DNA of 64,000 bases from NCBI GenBank assembly GCA_005883575.1, contig VBFH01000024.1, positions 62,001-126,000 of the forward strand, in the 5' to 3' direction. A program made the position numbers and the translations under genes. The notes under the pieces were generated by a model. That model did not search any database, was not told the origin of the DNA, and saw only the letters and a list, made by a program, of their open reading frames with translations. The stretch is from Chloroflexota bacterium. GTDB taxonomy: Bacteria > Chloroflexota > Dormibacteria > Dormibacterales > Dormibacteraceae. This document shows positions 32,386 through 41,263 of the stretch, one piece after another (positions within the stretch are counted from its first letter, which is position 1; each line of letters begins with the position of its first letter).

Positions 32386-35300
32386 TCCGGCGGAGCGCCT
32401 CCGTAGGAGCAGATCGCCGCGTGCGGACACGTGCCGAACCGGGTCACGCATGTGCCCGCGATCTCGCGCGGCGCGGGCTCGAAATGCCCGGCCTTGATGC
32501 GCTCGATGGCCGTGATCACCACGGCGCGGCTGCGGTCGAGGTCATCTGCGCTCAGCGGTCTCTCCCGGTATTCCTTGAGCCCGGCAGGCCGGCCGACGCT
32601 GAAGATGTCCTGCCGCATGCCGCCCCAGACCCAGTCCTTCGGGTACCACAGGGAAAGGAATCGAGGCTGAAACCCCAGCGGCTTGCCGTCGTCGTCGAAC
32701 CCATACTTGCAGGCCAGGTAGTAGAGCGCGAGCTGGACGTCGTGCAGCGCGGGCCCGAAGTACATCTCGTAGGCGATGCGCATCGGCTTGCCCGACCCGG
32801 TCTTGTAGTCGACCACCTCCACCTCGCCGTCACCCACGTCGTTGACGCGGTCGATCTTGCCCACGACCTCGACCCCGTCGAGCTGGAGATGGAAGCGCTT
32901 CTCGACGGCCAGGGTGCCCAGCCGGCGGATGAACTGGAGGCTGGTGAGGGAGCGGATGTAGTTCCCGAGCAGCGAGCGAACCTGCTTTTCCTCGCGCCTG
33001 CGATCGAGCACACCTTCCATACGCGAGAGATAGCCGTCGAGATGGCGCTGCAGCGAATCTTCCAGCCACTGCCGCTGCTGCTCCGCATCGAGCGGCCGCC
33101 ATTCTTGCTCGTGCTCATGAAAGTCCTGCAGCACCTCATGAAGGAAGCCGCCTCGCTCCATGGCCACCGAACGCGGCTCTTCGACCAGACGGGGATGGTG
33201 GTTGTACCAGTAGAGCCGGGGACACTTGAGATAGTCGTTGAGCGTGGTCGGGCTGAAGTGATCGATCTCCACCGTGGCCGGGTTGCGCCCCTCGCCGTAC
33301 GGCTCGAACGGCTCGCCTGACGCCGGGTCCGTCAAGAATGCGACGTCAAGACCGAGCGCACCCGCCCTGGCAATGACCGCCTCACCCAGGGCCGACGGAT
33401 GCGAAGCGAGCAAGACCTCGGCCTCGCGCGCAAGAAGGACGTCGCCGGGCTGCAGTCGTGAGGACGCCCGCGTGAACTCCCTTGAGTCGGCCTGCGGTTC
33501 GGCCATATCGAGAAACACCGAGCGACCGGCCTGGCGCAGGTAAGCGTCTGCGTAGGTGACGTAGAGACATCGGCGAGCCCGGGTCATCGCCACAAAGGCG
33601 AGGCGCGCCTCTTCAGCGAGATGGCCGTCCGGATCCGAGGGCCATGACGGCATGAAGCCGACCTTGAAGCGCTCGAGCCAGGCGCGGTCCTCCGCGTCGA
33701 GCAGGGGATGGGGTCGCGCCTCGAGGGGAAACAGACCATGCGCGAAGCCCGAGCAAAAGACCACCTCGAACTCGAGACCCTTCGCCTGATGCACCGTCAT
33801 GACCTGCACCGCGTCGCGGCGACCGGCCGCGGCCTCGGTGTCGTCCGCGGCCGCCGAGAGGAGGCTTTCCAGCGAGCCCGTAAGGTCGGACAGCAGCGGC
33901 TTGGATCCGTGCAGCCGCTCGTGCACGTCCTCGATCGACTCGAGACCTTCGATCGCCGAGCGCAGGTCGGCGATCGCCTCGGCCCGCTCGTCCGCGGGCA
34001 GCTCGAGGTCGAGCAACCTCGCCATCGCGCCGTCCTCGATGAGGACCGAATAGGCGAGGCTCGCGATCGGAAGCTGGCGTGCGAGGCCAAGCAGCCGCTG
34101 CCGGGCCACCATGGCGCGATAGAGACCATCGAGCTCCTCGTCGCTGAGGAAGGGCATGAAGTCTGGGTCCGGTCGCGTCTCATCTGAAGGTGCGCCCTGC
34201 ACGCCCCCGGCCGGCACTTCCTCGCCCCACGGCAGCGGATGCAGCTGGGGGTCGCGGGTGGCGAGCACGTACATCACACGGTCGACGACCTTCTTGAGCG
34301 GACGCCCTCGGTGCGTGGCATGCGCGCGAAGCCGGCTCACCGTGCGTGGGCCGACTCCGCCCAGGCTCGATGCGAGTGCGCTCTCGAAAGCGTCCGGGTC
34401 GTCGGGCCTGCGCAGCGCCTCGAGGTAGCCGATGAGAAACCGGACCACCTCATTGCGCGGCGTCGCACCCCAGCCGCGCACCTCATAAGGAAGGCCGAGT
34501 GCGCGAAGCGCCTCCTCAAATGGCGCTCCGAGCGCGGTGGTGCTGCGCAGCACGATGGCGAAATCCGAGTAGCGCAGCCCGGGCCTTTCCGAATGCAGGC
34601 GCCTGATCTCGCGCGCGCAGAAGAATGCCTCGCCGACCGGATCGCCCTCGCGCGCCAGAACCACCGCCGGCGCCTCGTGCGCAACGTCCGCACGCAGGAC
34701 ACGTGGGACGCGGTCGGGCTGCGTCGCGGCGAGGAGGCGCTCGCCCGCGTCAAGAGCCTCCTGCGAACAGCGGCGGCAAGACTCAAGGCGGAGCGTTTTC
34801 GCCCCATACAGAACGCTGAAGTCTTGACTGAGCAGGTGCGGAACAGTGCCTCGAAAGCCGTAGATCGACTGGTCGGGATCGCCGACGACCACAAGGCGCG
34901 GGCGCGACTCTGGCGGCGCGATGAGACGCAGCAGCTCGAACTGTGCGGGGTCGACGTCCTGGAACTCGTCGACTAGGACCAGCTCGAACTTCGAGCGCAG
35001 GCGTGCGCGCAGCGCCCCATTCGACTGGAGAAGCTCGATGGTTCCCGAGATAAGGTCGCGGAAATCGACAAGCCGTGCGCCTTGCATCCTTTCCTGGTAG
35101 GCCTGATACACGGCCGCAAGGACGCGCAGCCGCTCACCAGCGCTCGCCTCGGCGGCGAGGAGCAGGGAGGCCGGGTGGACGAGGTTCTGCTTCATGAGCG
35201 CCACGAATCCGAGCAGGTCCTTCGCGAACGCGTCCGAGCGGCGGACCTCGTCGAGCGAGCCGAGCAGCTCCGGGTCGATCTCGGTCAGCAGCTTGCGCAT

Positions 35301-35627
35301 CACGATCCACTCCTGGAATCCATTCATCAGCAAGCGCTCGCGGTTGGGCGCGTGATCACGGAGGAGGCGGGCGCAGAAGCTGTGAAAGGTCGAGATCCAC
35401 GCTTCGCCGTAGTCATCCTTCAGCTGCTCGTCGATCCGGCGCGCGATCTCGCCGGCCGCGCTTGTCGAGAACGTGAGCACGAGGATCTGGGCACGGCTGG
35501 CGGCCCGCTGGCGCACCGCCTGCGCGTAGAGGTCGACCAGCGTATGCGTCTTCCCCGTGCCCGGCCCGGCCAGCACACGGAGTGGTCCGTCTATTTGATC
35601 TAGATCGAGTTCCTGGATGTTGAGCGT
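32382..35627 (-). CDS. UvrD-like helicase with RecB-type nuclease, AdnA-like; non-canonical start
   Basis: About 1081 aa if started at 35627. Walker A VLAGPGTGKTHT, motif II LVDEFQDVDPAQ, QSIYGFRG, TVHQAKGLEFEVVF and FVAMTRARRCLYV make a full SF1A motor. The C-terminal nuclease has VGKIDRVNDVGDGEVEVVDYKT and QLALYYLACKYG; cysteines in DYLKCPRLYWY and CVTRFGTCPHAAIC could bind an Fe-S cluster. The first ATG/GTG/TTG in frame is GTG 35576, only 2 residues before the Walker A loop, leaving no Q-motif. Upstream codons read NIQELDLDQIDGPLRVLAG, as expected for the family, and GGGAG (35635-35639) stands 7 nt before ACG 35625-35627. Confidence 0.85.
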   Translation of the reverse strand, partial: TLNIQELDLDQIDGPLRVLAGPGTGKTHTLVDLYAQAVRQRAASRAQILVLTFSTSAAGEIARRIDEQLKDDYGEAWISTFHSFCARLLRDHAPNRERLLMNGFQEWIVMRKLLTEIDPELLGSLDEVRRSDAFAKDLLGFVALMKQNLVHPASLLLAAEASAGERLRVLAAVYQAYQERMQGARLVDFRDLISGTIELLQSNGALRARLRSKFELVLVDEFQDVDPAQFELLRLIAPPESRPRLVVVGDPDQSIYGFRGTVPHLLSQDFSVLYGAKTLRLESCRRCSQEALDAGERLLAATQPDRVPRVLRADVAHEAPAVVLAREGDPVGEAFFCAREIRRLHSERPGLRYSDFAIVLRSTTALGAPFEEALRALGLPYEVRGWGATPRNEVVRFLIGYLEALRRPDDPDAFESALASSLGGVGPRTVSRLRAHATHRGRPLKKVVDRVMYVLATRDPQLHPLPWGEEVPAGGVQGAPSDETRPDPDFMPFLSDEELDGLYRAMVARQRLLGLARQLPIASLAYSVLIEDGAMARLLDLELPADERAEAIADLRSAIEGLESIEDVHERLHGSKPLLSDLTGSLESLLSAAADDTEAAAGRRDAVQVMTVHQAKGLEFEVVFCSGFAHGLFPLEARPHPLLDAEDRAWLERFKVGFMPSWPSDPDGHLAEEARLAFVAMTRARRCLYVTYADAYLRQAGRSVFLDMAEPQADSREFTRASSRLQPGDVLLAREAEVLLASHPSALGEAVIARAGALGLDVAFLTDPASGEPFEPYGEGRNPATVEIDHFSPTTLNDYLKCPRLYWYNHHPRLVEEPRSVAMERGGFLHEVLQDFHEHEQEWRPLDAEQQRQWLEDSLQRHLDGYLSRMEGVLDRRREEKQVRSLLGNYIRSLTSLQFIRRLGTLAVEKRFHLQLDGVEVVGKIDRVNDVGDGEVEVVDYKTGSGKPMRIAYEMYFGPALHDVQLALYYLACKYGFDDDGKPLGFQPRFLSLWYPKDWVWGGMRQDIFSVGRPAGLKEYRERPLSADDLDRSRAVVITAIERIKAGHFEPAPREIAGTCVTRFGTCPHAAICSYGGAPPE

Positions 35628-35661
35628 TACGGGTCTCCCGGAGTGGCGCGGGCGACCCTGA

Positions 35662-36837
35662 TTATGCGGTCGCCCGTCTCCTGGAGTCAGCCCAGGCTGT
35701 TAACGGCCCGACGGCGGCCAGCAGCAGGGCGGCGAAAATTACGATCTCTAGCCAGGGCCACTGCGTGAGGTGTGGGCTGTCGCCCTTCAGGTAGAGAAAG
35801 GGACTCGAGAGCAACCACCCGGCCGCCAGGAGCGCGCGCCAGGGGATCGTCGGACGCTCCTCCCAGATCATCCAGCCCGCCGCGGCGAGCAAGCAGAGGT
35901 CAGCACCGTGCAGGTAAGGGGATACCAGGAGCGAGCCCACGATCGCGAGCGGGATCACCATTCCCGGCGACTCGCGAAGCCTCAACGCCGCCGCCATGAC
36001 CGCGGCCACGATCAGGACGCGCAGCAGTGCGGCAAACGTGCCGGTCGCGTCGAGCGCGCCGTGCAAAGTGACATTGTCGGCGCCGCTGGGCCAGGGGCCG
36101 AGCATCTGGTGGACATAGGCGCTGACGCCAGCTGGCCCGAGGACCGCAGCGATCACGGCCGTAACGGCGGTAGCGGTCGCGGCCCAGGCCGCAAGGGCCC
36201 GATAGCGCGCGGCGAAGAGGAGCGCGATCGGAACCAACATCGCCGTATTCGGTTTCAGGAGCAGCGAAGCAAAGGCGACGCCGGCAAGAACGTCGCGTCT
36301 GTCTCGAAGCAAGCGCCAGCCGACCACCATCCCTGCCGCGACGAGCGGCACGACCTGCCCGACGTTGACCGCGTGCATGATCCACCAGGGGGCGAGCGCG
36401 CCGACCACCGCGACCCAGCGGCTCAATCCCCGGCTGATGCCCGACAGCGCCATGGCGACGGCGAATGCGGCAAACGTGAGCACCGCCCAGATCACATAAG
36501 CGGTTTGGAATGGGAGCTGCGCCAGCGGCGCGACCACAAACGCGACGGTCGGCGGGCTGATGAAGGGCTGCAGGCGCTCGCCGGGTGCGAGTCGGTCCTG
36601 CTGGATGGTGACGAGACCCTGGTCGTAGATGTGCGACCAGCCTTGCTGAAGGCCAACCTGCGCCGCCGCGAGGTAGGTGTGGAAGTCGACGCTGATAGGG
36701 TCATGACGGATGGCGACGTCCAGGTACAGAGCCCAAACCACAACGGCAAACGCCGCCACGACGAGCCCGCGCCCCACAGCCACGTGTACATGCCTGAACA
36801 AAATCTCCCCCGTTTCTGAGCGTAGCTGACCCGCCAT
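35662..36837 (-). CDS. GT87-family (DUF2029) polyprenol-sugar-dependent glycosyltransferase
   Basis: 391 aa polytopic protein. VDFHTYLAAAQ after TM1 holds the acidic residue usual in GT-C enzymes, and RLQPFISPPTVAFVVAPLAQLP matches the GT87 loop; NVGQVVPLVAAGM and LLLKPNTAMLV are further family features. These enzymes add mannose or arabinose from polyprenyl phosphate on the outer face of the membrane. It is divergent from a GT39-like enzyme with only 25 bp between them, so the two probably act on the same envelope glycan. Confidence 0.85.
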   Translation of the reverse strand: MAGQLRSETGEILFRHVHVAVGRGLVVAAFAVVVWALYLDVAIRHDPISVDFHTYLAAAQVGLQQGWSHIYDQGLVTIQQDRLAPGERLQPFISPPTVAFVVAPLAQLPFQTAYVIWAVLTFAAFAVAMALSGISRGLSRWVAVVGALAPWWIMHAVNVGQVVPLVAAGMVVGWRLLRDRRDVLAGVAFASLLLKPNTAMLVPIALLFAARYRALAAWAATATAVTAVIAAVLGPAGVSAYVHQMLGPWPSGADNVTLHGALDATGTFAALLRVLIVAAVMAAALRLRESPGMVIPLAIVGSLLVSPYLHGADLCLLAAAGWMIWEERPTIPWRALLAAGWLLSSPFLYLKGDSPHLTQWPWLEIVIFAALLLAAVGPLTAWADSRRRATA

Positions 36838-36845
36838 CAGCGACG

Positions 36846-36853
36846 CCTATATT
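36846..36853. promoter_or_regulatory. Symmetric -10 region between the two glycosyltransferase genes
   Basis: The stretch CCTATATT reads TATATT on the plus strand (36848-36853, 9 nt before ATG 36863) and TATAGG on the minus strand (8 nt before ATG 36837). A shared divergent promoter is likely. Confidence 0.4.
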
Positions 36854-36862
36854 CCAAAACGC

Positions 36863-38347
36863 ATGGAATCCGATCGTCCGACAACTTCCTGGCGGGCAGC
36901 GGTTTGGCCGCTCGGAGTCGGGATCGTCGTCGCCGCCGCCCACGTGCCCGAGTTTCTGCATCGGCTGCTGGACGGCGACGAAGCGATCTACGGCTCCATC
37001 GCGGTGTTGATGAACATGGGCGGCGACCTCTACGGCGCCGGTGGCGTGGACAACAAGCCGCCCGGGATCTACTGGGTCTACTCGCTGACGTTCCGGCTGT
37101 TCGGCGACTACCAGATGACGGCCATACACGCGGCCGGATTTGTCGCCATGGCCGGGACATGCTTGCTCGTCTTCATGATCGCTCGCGACCTCGCCGGAAG
37201 CCGCGCCGGACTGCTGGCCGGGCTCTTCTACGGAGTGCTAACCGCGGCGGGCAACCCAAGGCTTCTCGCCACGAACACCGAGATCTTGATGATGGTTCCG
37301 CTCACGGCGTCTGTCCTTTTCATGCTGCGGCGGCGCTGGCTGTGGGCGGGCGTCCTGCTCGTCGCCGCGGGCGCATTTCGACAGTCGGCAGCGGTGAACG
37401 TGCTCTTGCTGGCGATCGCGATCTTCTGGCTCGAGCCCGGGGAGGGGCGAGGTCGAGCCGCCGCGCTGCTTGTCGCGGGCGGTCTTGCGGGTCTATTTGC
37501 GGGCGCCGGACTGATCGCGCTCACCGGCTCACTGACGGGATTCTGGAGGTGGACGGTGCAAACGCTGACCGGCTACGCCTCGCTCAACTGGACGCCCGAG
37601 TTCGTGTGGGAACGCGCCAGGGACAGCGTAGTGCCGTTCGTGATCGACATGGGCGTCTTCTGGATCGCGGCGATCGCACTTGCGATCCGATGGCGCGACC
37701 TGGACGTCCGCGCGCGTTTGACCGTGGCGTGGCTCGGGGTCGCGATCGCGGGCTCGCTCTCGGGCGGTCATCTCTCATGGCACTACTTCATCCAGGCGAT
37801 GGGCCCGCTGGCGGTCGTTGCGGCGCTGGCGTTCAACCACTTTCAGCCGCGGCGGTTCGTGGCCGCCGCTGCGGTGGCCGGAATCGTTATCCCGGCCATC
37901 GCGTGGTGGGCATTCGATTTCAGCGCCGACCCGCTCACATACGACTTCAGCCCCCCTGTCCCGCGGCACGAGGCGGTGTCGGCGTACATCGGGGCGCACA
38001 CGTCACCTTCGGACCGGGTCTTCGTCTGGGGTGACTGGCCAGCGGTGTACGTGGAGTCCGACCGTGTGATGGCATCGCGCTTTCCGGGCTTTCTGCGCGG
38101 TTTCGCCCGGGGTTCCAGCCTGCCGCCAGACAACTGGGACACCGCACCCGACGTGTGGCCTCTCCTCCAATCAGACCTCGACGCGCATCCGCCGGCGCTG
38201 GTCGTCGACACCGCCGCCGCGGGCTGGAGCGACTTCTCGATGTATCCGATGCGCGATTACCCGGTGCTGGAAAACCTGGTCGCGTCCGGCTATCACATAG
38301 TGGCCACGGTCGACGGCGTTGTGTTCTACGCCCCGAACGGCGCCTAG
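36863..38347 (+). CDS. GT39/ArnT-like membrane glycosyltransferase
   Basis: 494 aa with about 11 TM helices. LLDGDEAIYGSIAVLMNMG in the first outer loop carries the catalytic-type acidic pair and GGVDNKPPGIYWVYSL is the PMT_2 signature. LSWHYFIQAMGPLAVV is another family segment. A soluble C-terminal domain follows from about residue 365 (HEAVSAYIGAHTSPSDRVFVWGDWPAVYVES), typical of these enzymes. Acceptor unknown. The stop overlaps the convergent sigma-like gene by 4 bp. Confidence 0.86.
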   Translation: MESDRPTTSWRAAVWPLGVGIVVAAAHVPEFLHRLLDGDEAIYGSIAVLMNMGGDLYGAGGVDNKPPGIYWVYSLTFRLFGDYQMTAIHAAGFVAMAGTCLLVFMIARDLAGSRAGLLAGLFYGVLTAAGNPRLLATNTEILMMVPLTASVLFMLRRRWLWAGVLLVAAGAFRQSAAVNVLLLAIAIFWLEPGEGRGRAAALLVAGGLAGLFAGAGLIALTGSLTGFWRWTVQTLTGYASLNWTPEFVWERARDSVVPFVIDMGVFWIAAIALAIRWRDLDVRARLTVAWLGVAIAGSLSGGHLSWHYFIQAMGPLAVVAALAFNHFQPRRFVAAAAVAGIVIPAIAWWAFDFSADPLTYDFSPPVPRHEAVSAYIGAHTSPSDRVFVWGDWPAVYVESDRVMASRFPGFLRGFARGSSLPPDNWDTAPDVWPLLQSDLDAHPPALVVDTAAAGWSDFSMYPMRDYPVLENLVASGYHIVATVDGVVFYAPNGA

Positions 38348-39105
38348 AGGACCTGCTTGGGCTTCAGGGGAAGACGCGGCAGCGGAGGCAAGGTCACCGG
38401 CACGGTGACTGTGGGCACCTGCACGGACGGAACAGGCGCCGGCACCGGCACCGTTTGCAAACCCTCCCCCGGAACCGTGACCGGGACGGTCGGCGAGGGC
38501 AGCGGCGGCACCACAGTGCCGGCCGCGGCGGGCGCCTGCGTGGTGGCGGGAGCGCGCTGACTCCCCACAGCCGCGGGCACCGCCGGCTGAGTGACGGCGA
38601 TGACCGCCGCGGCGCCGGCGACCGCCGTCGCCTGCAAGAAGTGCTGGGCGCTGTCGCTCAACCATCTGCCTGACAGCCAGAGCGCCAGGGCGTAGAAGGC
38701 GCGCCGCCCGAGGACGCGTCCGTGCTGGATGTGGTCGCTGATCGCGGCCAGCGCGCGGCGGAGGCGGCGCTGCACCGTCCCCTCGGTGAGGCCGATCTCC
38801 CGCGCGATCTCGCGGTTGGAGTAGCCGCCGAAGTAGGCCAGCTTGACCACCTGGGTGTCCTCCGGTGGAAGGGCGCGCATCGCGTCATCGACTGCGTGAC
38901 GCACCATCGCGCCGGAAAAGTCCTTCCACGTATACGGAGCCTCGGCGCTGTTCAGGAGGCCCTCGACGAGGATCTTCTTCAGGCCTTTGTGCGCGCCGCG
39001 CATACGGCGCGGGTCGACCGGAGTCCGCCGGGCGCCCGTCATAAGCCATGTACGCCAGCTGTCATACGTGCCGACAGGGACCGTTTGGTTCTCGAGATCA
39101 GTCAT
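38344..39105 (-). CDS. Sigma70 region-4-like HTH fused to a TM helix and Pro/Val-rich tail
   Basis: 253 aa. Residues about 65-130 (AVDDAMRALPPEDTQVVKLAYFGGYSNREIAREIGLTEGTVQRRLRRALAAI) are a sigma70 region 4. I find no region 2. One hydrophobic helix follows (about 168-190, ATAVAGAAAVIAVTQ), then about 60 residues of PVP/VTVP-type sequence, presumably outside the membrane. It could be a membrane-tethered transcription factor. ATG 39105 is chosen; longer reading to 39444 overlaps the DsbA-like gene. It follows that gene on the same strand by 61 bp. Confidence 0.72.
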   Translation of the reverse strand: MTDLENQTVPVGTYDSWRTWLMTGARRTPVDPRRMRGAHKGLKKILVEGLLNSAEAPYTWKDFSGAMVRHAVDDAMRALPPEDTQVVKLAYFGGYSNREIAREIGLTEGTVQRRLRRALAAISDHIQHGRVLGRRAFYALALWLSGRWLSDSAQHFLQATAVAGAAAVIAVTQPAVPAAVGSQRAPATTQAPAAAGTVVPPLPSPTVPVTVPGEGLQTVPVPAPVPSVQVPTVTVPVTLPPLPRLPLKPKQVL

Positions 39106-39166
39106 TGCCTGTTGCTCCGCCCGCAGTGACAACTCCGGATGCCTCGAAACCACCCGAACCGTCCGG

Positions 39167-39778
39167 TTAAGGTTTGTGAGGACGCTTGATCTCCAGAATT
39201 CGCGGCTCGGCCGCGGCGACCGTGACCACGCGGTCGAACACCTCCAGGACGCCGTTTTCAGCCGCCGACTCGGCGAGCCGCACGTAAGCCGAGGCGCCAT
39301 CTGCGAAGACCAGGGTCGGCGTCCCGAAGACGCCATGCACGGTGACGGCTTCCCTATGATCCCGGGCCAGCGCATCGAGGATGGAGGGGTCGGCGACGTC
39401 ACGGCGGAACCGCTCGATGCCGAGTCCAGCCTCGGCTGCCACATGCTCCACCACGCTCACGTCGTCGATCTCGAGGCGGTCGCGGTGTCGCGCCAGCAGC
39501 AGCCCACGATGAAACTCATCGAATCGTTCCTGCCTGCGAGCAGCTTCAGCTGCCTGGAACGCAAACCGCCCGCGCACCTTCTCCGATGCCGGCGCACCCC
39601 AAACGGTCCAGACGTCATCCTTGGAGTTCACCTGCGTGAGCGAGAAGTACCGCCAGCCAACGTCGAGGTTGCGCTGCCCTGAGCGACGCACCGCGTCGAG
39701 AAGGCCCGCCGCCCGATAGACGAACGGGCACTGGTAATCGAAGAAGACGTCGAATTTGATGAGCTCTCCACCAGCCAT
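39167..39778 (-). CDS. DsbA-family thioredoxin-fold protein (FrnE/HCCA isomerase-like)
   Basis: 203 aa. FDVFFDYQCPFVYRAAGLLD is the DsbA start, but only one cysteine is in the active-site position (CPFV, not CPxC), so it is not a classic disulfide oxidase. The helical insert and the cis-Pro loop GVFGTPTLVF are present. It lacks a signal peptide, as in the FrnE and 2-hydroxychromene-2-carboxylate isomerase branches. ATG 39778 shares three bases with the divergent CPBP start (CATG). Confidence 0.82.
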   Translation of the reverse strand: MAGGELIKFDVFFDYQCPFVYRAAGLLDAVRRSGQRNLDVGWRYFSLTQVNSKDDVWTVWGAPASEKVRGRFAFQAAEAARRQERFDEFHRGLLLARHRDRLEIDDVSVVEHVAAEAGLGIERFRRDVADPSILDALARDHREAVTVHGVFGTPTLVFADGASAYVRLAESAAENGVLEVFDRVVTVAAAEPRILEIKRPHKP

Positions 39779-40391
39779 GTCAGACACTCGAACGCGACTC
39801 GTCCTCACCCGTATTCCAGACAGCTGGGCCTGGGTCCGCACCGACGTACCGATCAGGCTGCTGCCTCTGACGGCTGCCTACGCGATCGCGTACAAAGCAA
39901 GCGGCCGGGCCGGCTGGCTTGGGTTGCAGGCCGGCGACATCCCCGTCCAGCTCTGGTTTGGGCTGGTGGGCGTTCCCGTCATGTTCACAGCGGCTGCAGC
40001 GGTGCGGCTGTGGCTGACACGCCGGCGCGGTGCGCTCAACGTGCCGGCCGGAGCCGCCGACGCCTTTTTCCAGGCGGGGTTCTACGCCCTCAACGGCCCT
40101 ATCGAAGAGGCGTTCTTTCGCGGCCTGGTGCAGGGAGGTCTGAGCATCGTCTGGGGAGCGCCGATTGGCTTCGCCGTCGGCACCGCGTCCTACGTGCTGT
40201 ACCACCGGCTCGGCCGGTGGACCTGGGAGGAGACGTTTGCCACCGCGCTCGTCGGCGTGCCGCTGGGGCTTGCGTTCTGGCTCCTGCCCGGCCCCGCGTC
40301 ACTGCTCGGCGTCTCGCTCGCGCATATCGCGGCGACCTGCGGCTTCCTCGGCCCGGGGCCCTACCTGCTCAGGAAGATGAGGCTTGTCTAG
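39777..40391 (+). CDS. CPBP-family intramembrane metalloprotease-like protein
   Basis: 204 aa, about six TM helices. The CPBP (Abi/CAAX protease) motif EEAFFR lies in GPIEEAFFRGLVQ; the second motif region YVLYHRLGRW and third SLAHIAATCGF provide the histidines. These membrane proteases process prenylated or peptide substrates, often for bacteriocin self-protection. Start ATG 39777 overlaps the divergent DsbA-like start; an ATG at 39759 would extend into that gene. The stop overlaps the convergent ABC permease by 4 bp. Confidence 0.75.
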   Translation: MSDTRTRLVLTRIPDSWAWVRTDVPIRLLPLTAAYAIAYKASGRAGWLGLQAGDIPVQLWFGLVGVPVMFTAAAAVRLWLTRRRGALNVPAGAADAFFQAGFYALNGPIEEAFFRGLVQGGLSIVWGAPIGFAVGTASYVLYHRLGRWTWEETFATALVGVPLGLAFWLLPGPASLLGVSLAHIAATCGFLGPGPYLLRKMRLV

Positions 40392-41263
40392 ACCTGACGC
40401 CGGCGGACGGCGAGATAGACGAGGCCGGAAAAGACAACGACCATGAAAGCCCACCACGCGATGTCCCCACCTCCCGAAGCTGACGGCACAAAAGCAAACG
40501 TCGTCGTGTTCCCGGACTGGTTCTCGATCTGCAGCTGGGCGCGGACCAGGTCCCCAGGCGCGCTGCTGACCAGGGCGTGCGGCACCGTCCAGTAGAGAAC
40601 GTCGAAGACAGTCTTGACCAGGTCGTTGTGGAACGCGCCGCTGTCGAAGAACATGTGCACTGTCGTGATCACGCCCGTGATCACGTTGTAGTAGACGAAG
40701 GCGACGATCGCGGCCACGATGTTGTTCATCCACGTGCTCAGCGCGAGCACGATCAGCATCACCACCACTGTGTTGGCTGTGGTTGCGATCACCTGCCCGG
40801 TCAGCGAGCTCTCGAGCCCTCCCGGAAACAGCAGCATCACGAGCCGCGCCTCGAGAGCGAGGACCCCGACGATCAGGACGAGCGAGCCGATTGCGGCGAC
40901 GATCTTTCCGAGCGCAAACGCGAAGCGGGTGATCGGCTTCGAGAGCAGGCTCACCGCGGCGCCCGAATCGAGGTCGTGATAGATGGCGGTCATCCCGATC
41001 CCAAAGCCGATCAGCAGGGCGAAGGTCGAAAGCGCCCCATATAAATAGGAAAGGAACTGAAGCTGCAGGAGCCGGTCGAAGGTGGCCGGATCGAGGTTGC
41101 TCGACGATCCCAGGCCGCCCGACGACGCGAACGAGTAGAGAAAACGAAAGCCGAAACCGAAGATCAAAAGGCCGACCGCGCCGAGGAGGAAGAAGACGAG
41201 CAGGATCCGCCGCCGCGAAAGCTCCAGCATCGTGTAGCGGGCGACTGCGCCCACGCCGTTCAC
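40388..41263 (-). CDS. ABC-2 type permease (NatB/YtrF-like)
   Basis: 291 aa. Six TM helices; RYTMLELSRRRILLVFFLLG at the start and YHDLDSGAAVSLLSKPITRFAFALGKIVAA are typical for ABC2_membrane_5-type permeases. It is encoded after, and overlapping by 4 bp, an ABC ATPase, so the two form an exporter of unknown substrate. Confidence 0.88.
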   Translation of the reverse strand: MNGVGAVARYTMLELSRRRILLVFFLLGAVGLLIFGFGFRFLYSFASSGGLGSSSNLDPATFDRLLQLQFLSYLYGALSTFALLIGFGIGMTAIYHDLDSGAAVSLLSKPITRFAFALGKIVAAIGSLVLIVGVLALEARLVMLLFPGGLESSLTGQVIATTANTVVVMLIVLALSTWMNNIVAAIVAFVYYNVITGVITTVHMFFDSGAFHNDLVKTVFDVLYWTVPHALVSSAPGDLVRAQLQIENQSGNTTTFAFVPSASGGGDIAWWAFMVVVFSGLVYLAVRRRQV

